The position numbers and the translations under genes are program-made. A stretch of 64,000 nucleotides of DNA, from assembly GCF_003987435.1 (NCBI RefSeq), contig NZ_PIQG01000002.1, positions 124,001-188,000 of the forward strand. Direction: 5' to 3'. Source of the stretch: Pseudidiomarina taiwanensis. Its GTDB lineage: Bacteria > Pseudomonadota > Gammaproteobacteria > Enterobacterales > Alteromonadaceae. The notes under the pieces were generated by a model. That model worked only from the letters and a program-made list of their open reading frames with translations. It ran no database searches and had not been told where the DNA came from. Below, piece by piece: positions 19,295 through 28,763 of this stretch (within the stretch, counting starts at the first letter, position 1; every line of letters starts with the position of its first letter).

Positions 19295-20266
19295 ATGGAA
19301 TCAATTTGGCAAGCAATCAAAGATAGTTTTAGTTGGCTCGGTAGTGAATGGTTCACCTTAGGAGAAACCGCACTTACCTATGCCGATGTGCTGCGCTTTC
19401 TCGTCATTCTAGTGGTCAGTTATATTGTCTCACGACTCGTTCAAAAAGCGATTCAACGCTTCTCACAATACAAGAACAATATTTCGACGTCCTCCGCCTA
19501 CGCATTAAAACGCATCAGTCATTACATCATTATGTTGGTGGGCTTTTTAATGGCAGTTGCCAGTATCGGCATTGACCTGACTAAGTTTGCCATTTTTGCC
19601 AGTGCACTCGGTATCGGTATCGGTTTTGGTCTACAAAACCTGATCAGTAATTTCACCTCAGGGATTATCCTGCTGTTCGACAAAACCCTGAAAGTGGGCG
19701 ACTTCGTTGAGTTGGAATCAGGGGTTACGGGTGAAGTTAAAGAAATCAGCATCCGTAGCACCATCATTACCACCAACGATAATATCGATATTGTGGTGCC
19801 AAACTCTGAGTTTGTCAGCGGGCGCGTCACCAACTGGACCATGCGCGATACCTATCGACGCATTAAAGTGCCGTTTGGGGTTGCCTATGGCACCGACAAA
19901 GAACTGGTCCGCAAAGCCGTACTAGAAGCTGCGCAACGCGTTCCACATACCTTAACCGATGCTAGCCATCGACCACCACAAGTGTGGCTGGTTGAATTTG
20001 GTGACAGTGCCTTGATATTCGAATTAGTCGTGTGGCTAAGGCCCGAAGCAGTCAATCGTCCCGGCGCCGTGCAAGCCGCGTTTTTGTGGGAAATTCACAC
20101 CTCACTGCAAGAGTATGATATCGAAATTCCTTTCCCGCAGCGTGATTTGCATATTCGCAGTTGGGACAGTGAAGCTGCGCCACCTGTGGCTCGCAAAGTC
20201 AGTAAGCCAGCCAACAAAAAAGTGGCACAAAAGCGCCCTGATAACGACGCCGCCGACGAGCTCTAG
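19295..20266 (+). CDS. MscS-family mechanosensitive channel
   Basis: The 323-residue protein has three or four hydrophobic N-terminal segments, the pore-lining and MscS core GIGIGFGLQNLISNFTSGIILLFDKTLKVGDFVEL, and a C-terminal beta and alpha/beta vestibule domain. Such channels open under membrane tension to release solutes in osmotic downshock. A lysine-rich tail (about residues 300-323) is unstructured. It is a larger homologue, not necessarily the main MscS. The gene ends 4 bases inside the convergent prpE. Confidence 0.9.
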   Translation: MESIWQAIKDSFSWLGSEWFTLGETALTYADVLRFLVILVVSYIVSRLVQKAIQRFSQYKNNISTSSAYALKRISHYIIMLVGFLMAVASIGIDLTKFAIFASALGIGIGFGLQNLISNFTSGIILLFDKTLKVGDFVELESGVTGEVKEISIRSTIITTNDNIDIVVPNSEFVSGRVTNWTMRDTYRRIKVPFGVAYGTDKELVRKAVLEAAQRVPHTLTDASHRPPQVWLVEFGDSALIFELVVWLRPEAVNRPGAVQAAFLWEIHTSLQEYDIEIPFPQRDLHIRSWDSEAAPPVARKVSKPANKKVAQKRPDNDAADEL

Positions 20267-22140
20267 CGCTCGCTTAGGCGGCTCGCCAATTCATCAATAC
20301 AGCTTGGGTCATCAATAGTCGATGGCACCACCACTTGCTCGCCATCGGCCAATTGCCGTAATACCCGCCGTAAAATCTTGCCCGAACGTGTTTTCGGTAA
20401 CCGTGGGACCACTAACACTTCACGCAAACAGGCAACTGCACCAATGTCATTGCGCACGCGCTGTACCAGTCGTGCTGCTAAATCCTCATCACTGACCGTG
20501 GTACCATCTTTGGTGATCACCAAACCAAGCGGAACCTGACCACGCAGCTCATCTTGAATGCCAATCACGGCACACTCAGCAACAGCCTCATCCATCGCTA
20601 GAATTTCTTCCATTTCCCCGGTCGATAAACGATGTCCAGCGACATTAATTACATCATCGGTACGGCCCATAATAAACACATAGCCATCATCGTCTTTATA
20701 GCCGCCATCACCGCTGCTGTAATATCCCGGGTATTCAGTCAAATAGCCCTTTTCAAAGCGCTCTTGATTACCCCAGATAGTCGTCAAGCAACCCGGCGGT
20801 AGGGGCAATTTAATCGCCACCGCACCTTGTTGATTGGGCTCAACCGGTTCGCCCTCTGGATTCAAAATTTGGACGTCATAGCCAGGTACGGGCAGGGTCG
20901 CACTACCGGGTTTAATCGGATACTCAGTCAGTCCAACTGGGTTCGCAGCAATCGCCCAACCCGTTTCGGTCTGCCACCAATGGTCATAAACTGGCTTACC
21001 CGTTACCGCCTGCGTCCACTCTAAGGTGGGTGGATCAAGACGCTCACCGGCCATATAGATACGCTTGAGCTGAGATAGATCATGCCCTGCCATCAATTTA
21101 GCAGTTGGATCTTCTTTTTTAATGGCCCGAAATGCGGTCGGTGCGCTAAACAGCACGCTCACTTGGTAATCCGCACAAATTCGCCAAAATGCACTGGCAT
21201 CGGGTGTTCTGACCGGTTTACCTTCGAATAAAATGGTTGTTGCACCACGAATCAAAGGGCCATAAACAATATAAGAGTGGCCCACCACCCAACCCACATC
21301 ACTCGCGGTAAACATCACTTCACCGGGTTGAATTCCGTAGACCAAGCCCATCGAATAGTTCAATGCAACGGCGTAGCCACCGGTATCACGCACCACCCCT
21401 TTCGGGGTGCCGGTAGTTCCCGAGGTATACAGGATATAAAGTGGATCAGTGGCAGTCATGGTAGTGCATTCGGCAGGAGTCACATCACCTAGCGCCGCTG
21501 CCCAATCGAGATCCCGCGGCGCCTGTAACTCAGCAATTACTTCAGGGCGTTGCCAAACAATCACATTGTCGGTCTCATGCCGTGCTTGTTTCAGCGCTTC
21601 ATCAACAAGCGGTTTGTACGGGATCACTTTGCTCACTTCAATACCACACGAAGCCGTAATAATGAGCTTTGGCTTAGCATCGTCAATGCGCACCGCAAGT
21701 TCATGCGGGGCGAAACCACCAAATACGACCGAGTGAATGGCACCGAGCCGAGCACAGGCAAGCATCGCAATCGCGGCTTGCGGGATCATCGGCATATAAA
21801 TCACCACCCGATCGCCCTTCTTCACATGCTGTTTCTTCAGCAGCCCGGCAAAGCGTGCAACCTCTTCTTTCAACTGACGGTAGGTATAGGTTTGCTTTTG
21901 ACCGCTAACTGGCGAGTCATAAATAAGTGCGGTCTGCTCACCACGGCCATTATCCACATGATAATCAAGTGCCAAATAAGCGAGGTTCAACTCACCATCA
22001 GCAAACCAGTTTGCAGTACCATTTGCTTGCAGCTGACAGGCCGAGGTTGGGGCTTTAAACCAATGTAATTGCTGCGCCTGCTGCAACCAAAACCGCTCGC
22101 GATTCTGTAACGACGATTCATATTCATGAGGATACCGCAT
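20263..22140 (-). CDS. prpE: propionyl-CoA synthetase (acyl-CoA synthetase, PrpE type)
   Basis: The start is placed at ATG 22140 (MRYPHEYESSL) because AAGGAAGGTGGAG lies just upstream; the 625 residues match PrpE length. Motifs are YTSGTTGTPKGVVRDTGG (phosphate loop), YDHWWQTETGW, SGDGGYKDDDGY, and the C-terminal catalytic lysine region RLPKTRSGKILRR. It makes propionyl-CoA, or with lower preference acetyl-CoA, from the acid, CoA and ATP. No methylcitrate-cycle genes are nearby, so the substrate rests on family resemblance. Confidence 0.85.
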   Translation of the reverse strand: MRYPHEYESSLQNRERFWLQQAQQLHWFKAPTSACQLQANGTANWFADGELNLAYLALDYHVDNGRGEQTALIYDSPVSGQKQTYTYRQLKEEVARFAGLLKKQHVKKGDRVVIYMPMIPQAAIAMLACARLGAIHSVVFGGFAPHELAVRIDDAKPKLIITASCGIEVSKVIPYKPLVDEALKQARHETDNVIVWQRPEVIAELQAPRDLDWAAALGDVTPAECTTMTATDPLYILYTSGTTGTPKGVVRDTGGYAVALNYSMGLVYGIQPGEVMFTASDVGWVVGHSYIVYGPLIRGATTILFEGKPVRTPDASAFWRICADYQVSVLFSAPTAFRAIKKEDPTAKLMAGHDLSQLKRIYMAGERLDPPTLEWTQAVTGKPVYDHWWQTETGWAIAANPVGLTEYPIKPGSATLPVPGYDVQILNPEGEPVEPNQQGAVAIKLPLPPGCLTTIWGNQERFEKGYLTEYPGYYSSGDGGYKDDDGYVFIMGRTDDVINVAGHRLSTGEMEEILAMDEAVAECAVIGIQDELRGQVPLGLVITKDGTTVSDEDLAARLVQRVRNDIGAVACLREVLVVPRLPKTRSGKILRRVLRQLADGEQVVVPSTIDDPSCIDELASRLSER

Positions 22141-22264
22141 GCTCCACCTTCCTTGCTTTTCATTCAATATCGCTACTCTAGCTCGCGCCACAAACTTTAC
22201 CCATTCGACCATGGTCGCAAGTTGACTTCCCGCACCAATTTCCATGAGATGCCGAGCGATTTCA

Positions 22265-22337
22265 GGAGAGGTGTCCGAGTGGCTGCAGGAGCACGCCTGG
22301 AAAGTGTGTATACGTTAATAGCGTATCGAGGATTCGA
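22265..22337 (+). pseudogene. truncated tRNA-Ser(GGA) copy
   Basis: These 73 bases match the intact tRNA-Ser at 22499 with two substitutions, through acceptor, D, anticodon (GGA) and variable arms into the T loop. The sequence breaks at GATTCGA and the 3' acceptor strand and CCA are missing, so no mature tRNA can form. No promoter like that of the intact copy is seen. It lies in the prpE upstream region. Confidence 0.85.
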
Positions 22338-22419
22338 CAAAACGGCAGGATAGCCGTTTTGCACAGCGCAACGCGCTGCCCGCAGGGCGAGGGCCATGGA
22401 TGGCCCGAGTGAATCCCCG
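22338..22419. repeat. four-hairpin repeat element, copy A
   Basis: About 82 bases hold four hairpins in succession: CAAAACGGC/GCCGTTTTG, CAGCGC/GCGCTG, GCCC/GGGC and GGGCCAT/ATGGCCC. The element follows the truncated tRNA directly. A second copy at 22670-22750 has the same order with compensating base-pair changes. Confidence 0.8.
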
Positions 22420-22456
22420 CCACCGCAACAAATTCCGCTATTTCAAAGCCCCCGCA

Positions 22457-22485
22457 TTGACTGAATTTTGCCTTTGCACTAGTAT
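22457..22485 (+). promoter_or_regulatory. tRNA-Ser promoter
   Basis: TTGACT (22457-22462), a 17-base spacer and TAGTAT (22480-22485) lie 14 bases before the mature tRNA 5' end. A C-rich discriminator follows, as expected of a stringently controlled stable-RNA promoter. Confidence 0.55.
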
Positions 22486-22498
22486 ACGCCCCTCTTAC

Positions 22499-22589
22499 GG
22501 AGAGGTGTCCGAGTGGCTGAAGGAGCACGCCTGGAAAGTGTGTATACGTTAATAGCGTATCGAGGGTTCGAATCCCTCTCTCTCCGCCA
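22499..22589 (+). tRNA. tRNA-Ser (anticodon GGA)
   Basis: The 91-base gene folds as a class II tRNA: acceptor GGAGAGG/TCTCTCC, anticodon GGA in the loop CTGGAAA, a long variable arm (GTATACGTTAATAGCGTATC), T arm GAGGGTTCGAATCCCTC, discriminator G and an encoded CCA. It reads UCC/UCU serine codons. It has its own promoter and terminator. Confidence 0.95.
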
Positions 22590-22630
22590 GATACAAAAAA
22601 AGCCGCCCTAGGGCGGCTTTTTTTGTATCT
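22590..22630 (+). terminator. terminator after tRNA-Ser
   Basis: AAGCCGCCC-TA-GGGCGGCTT followed by a T-run starts 11 bases after the tRNA. The flanks (AGATACAAA and TTTGTATCT) extend the stem. Confidence 0.92.
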
Positions 22631-22669
22631 GTTGGTGCGAGCGGATTTGATAAGAACCCTTCGGTTCGA

Positions 22670-22750
22670 CCAAACGGCAGGATAGCCGTTTGGCACAGCG
22701 CAACGCGCTGCCCAGAGGGCGAAGGCCATGGATGGCCTGAGTGAATCCCG
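22670..22750. repeat. four-hairpin repeat element, copy B
   Basis: This copy matches copy A closely in order and sequence. The first stem is CCAAACGGC/GCCGTTTGG and the last AGGCCAT/ATGGCCT, each differing from copy A by a complementary pair of changes. It sits downstream of the tRNA-Ser terminator and upstream of the second terminator. Confidence 0.8.
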
Positions 22751-22767
22751 ACCCGCTAGTACACACC

Positions 22768-22797
22768 GAAAACCGCCCATTGGGCGGTTTTTTTGTA
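22768..22797 (+). terminator. second hairpin terminator
   Basis: AAACCGCCC-AT-TGGGCGGTTT followed by T7. The following 40 bases resemble those after the tRNA-Ser terminator, so this looks like a diverged duplicate. The convergent alkyl-sulfatase gene ends about 30 bases away; on its strand the hairpin is also followed by a T-run. Confidence 0.8.
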
Positions 22798-22828
22798 TCT
22801 CCTGGCGCAAGCAAATTTAATAAAAACC

Positions 22829-24865
22829 CTACGGCGTCACAATATTAAATAAGCCATCAGGCTTATCGAGCAGCCCCAAAAATGTCAATACATCGAGTTC
22901 ACTGCCGGTGATTTCCAACTCTTCACTGAATAAAGTGTCACTGACTCCCGCATCACCAACTAAAATATCGACCAAAAGCGGCAAGGTGACGGCTATCTCG
23001 GCATCAGCCAGCGTATCAGCATCAACTTGTCGATGATGGAGCACGGAGTTTTTTACTGTCAGCAAATAATGCTCGTTCAAATCAGTCAAACTCACCTTGA
23101 TACGTAACTCTTCATCAGCTGCTTTCTCAGCATTCAAGCGCACCGCCATCGACGTGAAGAAGTTTTCGACGTCAGTATCTAGCAAAATATCTTTCATCGC
23201 CCTCGGTTCGATACCAACACTCGGCTTGCCATTACGTAGTTCGTTGGCGGCACTCAAATAGACCCCACGCCAAGGCGCTGCTTCCGCCTGGTAACCAAGC
23301 TGATCATAAACCTTGGCTAACAAGGCCTTCGCTGGGGCGTGGCTCGGATCAGCATAAACCGCATGGTTGAGCAATTCAGCTAACCATCTGTAGGTTGCAT
23401 TTGCGGCATTCACATCAGTTTGGTTGGCCTGTTCAAATTGAGCGGTTGCAGCAATTACTACAGCATCGATTCCCCCCATCATTTCGATATAGCGCTTGGC
23501 CACATCAGTCTCTGGCAGTGGGTGTAACTGGGCGGGGTTGGCGTTGTACCAGCCCAAATAAAACTGATAGACCGCTTTAGCATTATGTTGAATGGTGCCG
23601 TAGTAACCCTGATTGTGGAATGCCTGCATCAGCGTTTCCGGCAGTTCTATGGTATTGGCTATTTCGTTCGCAGTGTAGCCATGATTGATCATTCGCACCG
23701 TTTGATCATGAATAAACTTGTAGGTATCGCGCTGTTGCTCCAAAAACTCATTGATCTGCGCTTGCCCCCACAGCGGCCAGTGATGGCTTGCAAAGTAAAC
23801 TTCAGCAGCGCTAAAGCGTTGGCGTGCCTCATCGATATAGCGCGACCAAAGCAGCGCATCTCGTACTTTGGCACCGCGCAAGGTATAGAGATTATGCAGA
23901 TTACGACTCACTAATTCAGCGCCACAAAATGCTTTATGCTCGGGTAGGTAAAAGGTGAACTCGCTTGGTGCTTCCGAGCCTGAAACCAATTGAAAGATAA
24001 AAGGCACACCAGCAATGGTTTGCTCAGTATTGTGCTCATCAATTAACTCAGTCGGACGTTGATAGCTAAAAGACCCAAATGCGGGTTGCTTGCCCAAGCC
24101 GTTGCCAATATGAGCTCTTGGGTCAACCATAAGTTCTTTACCGTACATATACCCCGCTCTGCGCCCCATTGCAGCGCCAGCAATAATATTTTCACTGGTC
24201 GCCTCATGATCAAATCCAGCGGGTGCAATCACCCTAAGTTCCGCCAACTCTTGCGCAGATAAATGTTGTAAAATGCCCTCCACACCGCCGAAGTGGTCAA
24301 TGTGGCTATGGGTGAAAATAATCGCTTTGACGGGTTGTTTTCCTAACTGCGCCTGAGCAAATAAAAATGCCCGACTGGCAGTTTCTGTTACGGTCAAAGG
24401 GTCAACAATAATCCAGCCTGTTTCGCCCTCAATAATCGTCATATTGGCTAAATCATAGCCTCGCAGTTGATAAACGCCCGAGGTCACCTCAAACAAGCCA
24501 TGAATGTTGTTCAAAGCAGCTTGTCGCCAGAGGCTTGGATTAACACTAGCAGGCGCATTTTCGCCCTCGGCATCAATGAAATCATAGGCATTCATATCCC
24601 AAATTACGCTGCCCTGCTTATCGAAAATGCGTAAATCAGATTCTTGCGCGAGTAAGCCTTTGCGAGCTAAGGTAAAGTCGCTGCGGTCGGCAAATGGCCG
24701 CTGTGCTAGCAGCGCTTGATTGGCTTTAATCGTGGCAGGAGTGGCGGCGGTGTGGCCCGCTGCATTTGCATCAGCTTCATAGTCAAGCGAATCACTACAG
24801 CCGCTAAGTAAGCCAGCAAGAGCGCAACAGTAAAGCAGATAAAAAATACGGTTTATTATCTTCAT
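22829..24865 (-). CDS. alkyl/aryl-sulfatase-like metallo-beta-lactamase lipoprotein
   Basis: The 678-residue protein has lipobox LSGC (about residue 23), then a metallo-beta-lactamase domain with the zinc motif HSHIDHFGGVEG and ASHHWPLWG, followed by a dimerisation region and a C-terminal SCP2-like domain. This three-part layout is that of SdsA1/BDS1 alkylsulfatases, which release alcohol from alkyl sulfate esters. Being a predicted lipoprotein, it should work in the periplasm or at the outer membrane. The ester substrate is inferred from family only. Confidence 0.85.
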   Translation of the reverse strand: MKIINRIFYLLYCCALAGLLSGCSDSLDYEADANAAGHTAATPATIKANQALLAQRPFADRSDFTLARKGLLAQESDLRIFDKQGSVIWDMNAYDFIDAEGENAPASVNPSLWRQAALNNIHGLFEVTSGVYQLRGYDLANMTIIEGETGWIIVDPLTVTETASRAFLFAQAQLGKQPVKAIIFTHSHIDHFGGVEGILQHLSAQELAELRVIAPAGFDHEATSENIIAGAAMGRRAGYMYGKELMVDPRAHIGNGLGKQPAFGSFSYQRPTELIDEHNTEQTIAGVPFIFQLVSGSEAPSEFTFYLPEHKAFCGAELVSRNLHNLYTLRGAKVRDALLWSRYIDEARQRFSAAEVYFASHHWPLWGQAQINEFLEQQRDTYKFIHDQTVRMINHGYTANEIANTIELPETLMQAFHNQGYYGTIQHNAKAVYQFYLGWYNANPAQLHPLPETDVAKRYIEMMGGIDAVVIAATAQFEQANQTDVNAANATYRWLAELLNHAVYADPSHAPAKALLAKVYDQLGYQAEAAPWRGVYLSAANELRNGKPSVGIEPRAMKDILLDTDVENFFTSMAVRLNAEKAADEELRIKVSLTDLNEHYLLTVKNSVLHHRQVDADTLADAEIAVTLPLLVDILVGDAGVSDTLFSEELEITGSELDVLTFLGLLDKPDGLFNIVTP

Positions 24866-25056
24866 TTTGAGATGTTACCCAGCTTAAACGACAGATAACT
24901 TAAGCTAGCACAAGCACTGATATCGGCGCCATCGAATTACGCATGCCACTTTAAGTTCGACCAAAGCACAATTCTTTGCGTTACCCGAGCGATCTTTTTG
25001 CCGCTATTTATGCTAAAAACTATAGACCTGATTCAGATTCAGCAAAGGATGTCCCC
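24866..25056. other. divergent intergenic region between alkyl-sulfatase and ggt genes
   Basis: These 191 bases must carry promoters for both genes. TATGCT near 25011 could be a -10 for ggt, and the ggt SD is AAAGGA at 25045-25050. I see no clear operator. Confidence 0.35.
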
Positions 25057-26769
25057 ATGAAAACAACCATCATTGCCGCGACACTTACTCTCGCGACTTG
25101 CTTTAGCGCCACCGTTAGCAGCGTTGCTCATAGCGCCGACCGCATCACTGGCCACCACTTCGCCACCCGTTCTGAAGCGATGGCGCCGAATGCCATGGCG
25201 GCCACCAGCCAACCTCTCGCCACACAAGTTGCACTCGATATCATGCAAGCAGGCGGCAACGCAGTCGATGCCGCGATTGCCGCCAACGCCGTGCTCGGTC
25301 TGGTAGAACCCACCGGAAATGGTATCGGCGGCGATTTATTTGCCATTGTTTGGGATGCGAAAACTGAGCGACTGTATGGCCTCAATGCCTCGGGACGGTC
25401 ACCGAAGAATCTTACGCTAGACTATTTCCTTGAAAACGGTCACGACAAAATCCCAGCCTATGGCGTATTGCCTATTTCAGTACCCGGCGCTGTAGATGGC
25501 TGGTTCGAATTACATGAAAAATTTGGCCAGTTACCAATGGAACAAGTACTTGCCCCAGCTATTGAATATGCTGAGCAAGGCTTTCCAGTCACCGAGCTGA
25601 TTGCCTACTATCTTGAGCGTAGCGGCCGTTTCTTAAACAAACAACCCGGCTTTAGCGAAGTCTTTATGCCAGACGGCGAGATGCCGAAAAAAGGCGAACG
25701 CTTCCGTAACCCTGATTTGGCCAATACCTATCGCACGCTTGCCGAGCAAGGCCGTGATGCCTTCTATAAAGGTGATATCGCGCGCACCATGGCCGACTTT
25801 GTCCAAGAGCATGGCGGCTTCTTATCTTACGAAGATTTAGCCAGCCATACATCGACCTGGGTTGACCCTGTATCGACCAACTATCGTGGTTACGATTTAT
25901 GGGAACTGCCACCTAATACTCAGGGTATCGCCGCTCAGCAAATTCTAAATATTCTCGAAAACTACGATATCGCCAGCATGGGTTTTGATAGCGCGGAGTA
26001 TATTCACCTGTTCGTCGAAGCGAAAAAACTAGCCTTCGAAGACCGCGCGAAATATTACTCAGACCCTGACTTTAACGATGTACCGGTAACCGGCTTGCTC
26101 GATAAAGAGTATGCCAAAGAGCGCGCAAAACTCATCAATATGGAGCGCGCTGGACGTTCTTATGAGCCAGGCAACCCGCCAACTGAAGGCGATACCATTT
26201 ATCTCACCACCGCCGATAAAGATGGCACTATGGTGTCACTGATTCAAAGTAACTTCCGTGGTATGGGCTCAGGTGTGACGCCAACAGGACTTGGTTTTGT
26301 GTTGCAAAATCGCGGCGAACTCTTTGCCCTCGACCCTAACCATAACAACGTCTTTGAACCGGGTAAACGACCTTTCCATACCATTATTCCGGCGTTTGTC
26401 ACCAAAGATGGCAAGCCGTTGATGAGCTATGGTGTTATGGGCGGTGCAACACAGCCGCAAATGCATGCCCAAATCCTGATCAACATGATTGATTTTGGTA
26501 TGAACTTACAAGAAGCCGGGGACGCCCCGCGGATCTTACATACGGGTTCAAGTCAGCCAACGGGTGAAGCGATGACAGATGGCGGCTACATCAGCCTCGA
26601 AAATGGCTTCTCGGCTGAAACTCGACGCGAACTCATCAAGATGGGACACACCCTGCGCGAAGCCGTTGGACCGTTTGGTGGCTATCAAGCCATCTGGCGT
26701 AACCATGAAGAAGAAGTCTACTACGGTGCCTCTGAAAGCCGTAAAGACGGACATGCGGCAGGCTACTAA
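25057..26769 (+). CDS. ggt: gamma-glutamyltransferase
   Basis: The start at ATG 25057 gives a normal signal peptide (MKTTIIAATLTLATCFSATV...AHS) behind AAAGGA; 570 residues. GGT is made as one chain and cut by itself before a threonine, which becomes the nucleophile of the small subunit: here Thr380 in EGDTIYLTTADKDG. Other features are GGNAVDAAIAANAVLGLVEP near the N-terminus and GGATQPQMHAQ near the C-terminus. It hydrolyses or transfers the glutamyl group of periplasmic glutathione. Confidence 0.94.
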   Translation: MKTTIIAATLTLATCFSATVSSVAHSADRITGHHFATRSEAMAPNAMAATSQPLATQVALDIMQAGGNAVDAAIAANAVLGLVEPTGNGIGGDLFAIVWDAKTERLYGLNASGRSPKNLTLDYFLENGHDKIPAYGVLPISVPGAVDGWFELHEKFGQLPMEQVLAPAIEYAEQGFPVTELIAYYLERSGRFLNKQPGFSEVFMPDGEMPKKGERFRNPDLANTYRTLAEQGRDAFYKGDIARTMADFVQEHGGFLSYEDLASHTSTWVDPVSTNYRGYDLWELPPNTQGIAAQQILNILENYDIASMGFDSAEYIHLFVEAKKLAFEDRAKYYSDPDFNDVPVTGLLDKEYAKERAKLINMERAGRSYEPGNPPTEGDTIYLTTADKDGTMVSLIQSNFRGMGSGVTPTGLGFVLQNRGELFALDPNHNNVFEPGKRPFHTIIPAFVTKDGKPLMSYGVMGGATQPQMHAQILINMIDFGMNLQEAGDAPRILHTGSSQPTGEAMTDGGYISLENGFSAETRRELIKMGHTLREAVGPFGGYQAIWRNHEEEVYYGASESRKDGHAAGY

Positions 26770-26772
26770 AAC

Positions 26773-27642
26773 ATGCAAAAACGGGTCTTATTTATTGGCT
26801 ACGGCGATATTGCCCAACGCACCGCTGCACGTTTAAGTGCTGCGGGCTTTTCCTGTTGGGGACTATGTCGCCAACCCGACAATAAGCCCCTAGTCGCTGG
26901 CGTTGAGCTTATTGCAGGGGATGCCTGCAATGAGGTGGATCTGCGCCAAGCGCTTGCCCTAGAGCCCGACTATATTGTCATTACCCTAACCCCTGCGCGA
27001 CAACCTGAAGACGACCCTGGCGAACGCTACCATCAGGGCTATGTGGTGCCTTGTCGTCATCTGCAACACCTGTTAAGCCACGCAACAGATCAGCACAAGC
27101 CACAGGTTTTTTATGTTTCAAGCACTTCAGTTTATGGCGTAGATGATGGCCGCTGGCTTGATGAGAGCAGTCCCGCAGTGCCAAATTCAGCAACGGGACA
27201 AGCGCTTTTGCAAGCCGAGCAAGTGATCGCCAGTATTCCGCAAAGCTGCACGATTTTGCGCTGCTCGGGTATTTACGGACCGGGGCGTGAAATGGCGCGC
27301 CGCTTGCTTGAACAGGGTCGCGTGACCCTCACTCCAGCTTGGACCAATCGCATTCATGCCGATGATGTAGCAGGCTTTATTACGCACTTGGTTCAGCATC
27401 CACCCGCCTATCCACTGTATATAGTCAGCGATAACCAGCCCGTACAACAAGCTGATTTTTATCGTTACTTAGCACAACTCAATGGGCTTGCGGTTGAGGG
27501 TTTAGCAGAGACTCAGGTGATTGGACCGCGCGGCAGCAAACGGCTCGATAATAGCCGCCTGCGCAGCAGCGGCTATCAACTTCGTTACGCGACCTATCAA
27601 AGCGGTGGCTACTCGGCGAACAGCTCGGCGGAAGCGGACTAG
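26773..27642 (+). CDS. NAD(P)-dependent SDR-family protein (YeeZ-like)
   Basis: This 289-residue protein begins with a Rossmann motif, [17 protein letters not shown], and has STSVYG with a later DGRWLDE and [12 protein letters not shown], matching extended atypical short-chain dehydrogenases of the YeeZ type. The usual Tyr-x3-Lys catalytic pair is not evident, so it may bind nucleotide without being a standard reductase. It starts 3 bases after ggt ends and is probably cotranscribed. Confidence 0.78.
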   Translation: MQKRVLFIGYGDIAQRTAARLSAAGFSCWGLCRQPDNKPLVAGVELIAGDACNEVDLRQALALEPDYIVITLTPARQPEDDPGERYHQGYVVPCRHLQHLLSHATDQHKPQVFYVSSTSVYGVDDGRWLDESSPAVPNSATGQALLQAEQVIASIPQSCTILRCSGIYGPGREMARRLLEQGRVTLTPAWTNRIHADDVAGFITHLVQHPPAYPLYIVSDNQPVQQADFYRYLAQLNGLAVEGLAETQVIGPRGSKRLDNSRLRSSGYQLRYATYQSGGYSANSSAEAD

Positions 27643-28685
27643 GCTTTAAAGTTCAGCATCCGATCAAGAGGTTTCAGCGCTCGCTGAGCCAGCTCAGGGT
27701 CGACAAAAATCTCATGGGCTTTACCACCATGCTCAAGCGCATCTGCAATCGCGACTAAGCCATTCATTGCCATCCACGGGCAATGCGCACAGCTGCGACA
27801 GGTTGCTCCATTACCCGCCGTTGGCGCTTCAATAAAGTGCTTATCCGGCGAGGCTTGTTGCATCTTATAGAAGATGCCGCGGTCGGTGGCGACAATAAAG
27901 GTTTTATTCGGTAGAGTCTGCGATGCTTTTAACAGTTGCGAGGTTGACCCCACCGCATCTGCTAAGTCCACAATAGCCGCGGGTGACTCGGGGTGGACCA
28001 AAATAGCCGCTTCTGGATAGACCGCTTTGAGGTCTTCAAGAGCTTTGGTTTTAAACTCATCGTGGACGATACAAGCGCCCTGCCACATCAGCATATCGGC
28101 GCCAGTCTGTTTGGCAATATAGGCACCGAGGTGCTTATCCGGTCCCCATAGAATCTTTTCACCTTGCGCATCTAAGTGGTCAACAAGTTCAAGCGCAATA
28201 CTCGACGTCACCACCCAATCGGCGCGCGCTTTCACCGCTGCAGAGGTATTCGCATACACAACGACGGTGCGATCAGGATGTTGGTCACAAAATGCCGCAA
28301 ATTCATCGGCAGGACAACCGAGGTCCAAGGAACAGGTTGCTTCAAGAGTCGGCATCAGCACGCGCTTGTTAGGGGTTAATATTTTTGCGGTTTCGCCCAT
28401 GAACTTCACCCCGGCGACAATTAGCGTCTCGGCCTCATGCTGCGCCCCAAAACGCGCCATTTCTAGTGAGTCGGCAACACAACCGCCGGTCTCTTCAGCC
28501 AACGCCTGAATTTCAGGGTCGGTATAGTAATGCGCCACCAACACGGCATTTTTGGCTTTCAGCAGTGCTTTGATCCGGTCTTTATACGCTACCTTTTCGG
28601 CATCATTTAACGGCTTAGGTTTAGCTGGAAATTCAAAATCGTACTGCCCAACCAAACGTGCTTGAATCTCTGCAGTTGTGTTCAT
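27639..28685 (-). CDS. nadA: quinolinate synthase A
   Basis: The 348-residue protein condenses iminoaspartate with dihydroxyacetone phosphate to quinolinate in NAD synthesis. It binds a [4Fe-4S] cluster; candidate ligands are in [11 protein letters not shown] and [33 protein letters not shown] and HPESP are also typical. It follows the tol-pal operon and tRNA-Lys genes, an order shared with Escherichia coli. Its 3' end overlaps that of the convergent SDR gene by 4 bases. Confidence 0.95.
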   Translation of the reverse strand: MNTTAEIQARLVGQYDFEFPAKPKPLNDAEKVAYKDRIKALLKAKNAVLVAHYYTDPEIQALAEETGGCVADSLEMARFGAQHEAETLIVAGVKFMGETAKILTPNKRVLMPTLEATCSLDLGCPADEFAAFCDQHPDRTVVVYANTSAAVKARADWVVTSSIALELVDHLDAQGEKILWGPDKHLGAYIAKQTGADMLMWQGACIVHDEFKTKALEDLKAVYPEAAILVHPESPAAIVDLADAVGSTSQLLKASQTLPNKTFIVATDRGIFYKMQQASPDKHFIEAPTAGNGATCRSCAHCPWMAMNGLVAIADALEHGGKAHEIFVDPELAQRALKPLDRMLNFKA

Positions 28686-28720
28686 CGCTATGGCTCAGTT
28701 ACTCGCTAGTGAATGCATCT

Positions 28721-28726
28721 ATTATA
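28721..28726 (-). promoter_or_regulatory. candidate -10 of nadA
   Basis: TATAAT on the minus strand lies about 36 bases before the nadA start, between it and the tRNA-Lys genes. The -35 position is poor, so this is tentative. Confidence 0.4.
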
Positions 28727-28763
28727 GAGCATTTGAATACGCTGAAACAGGCTAAGAAGATCG

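Noticed and set aside
22265-22337. Second functional tRNA-Ser
   Set aside because: The 3' acceptor strand, the end of the T arm and CCA are absent.
22262-22810. Open frames on the minus strand across the tRNA-Ser and hairpin elements
   Set aside because: They are translations of the tRNA and of the palindromic repeats and have no SD or protein-like composition.
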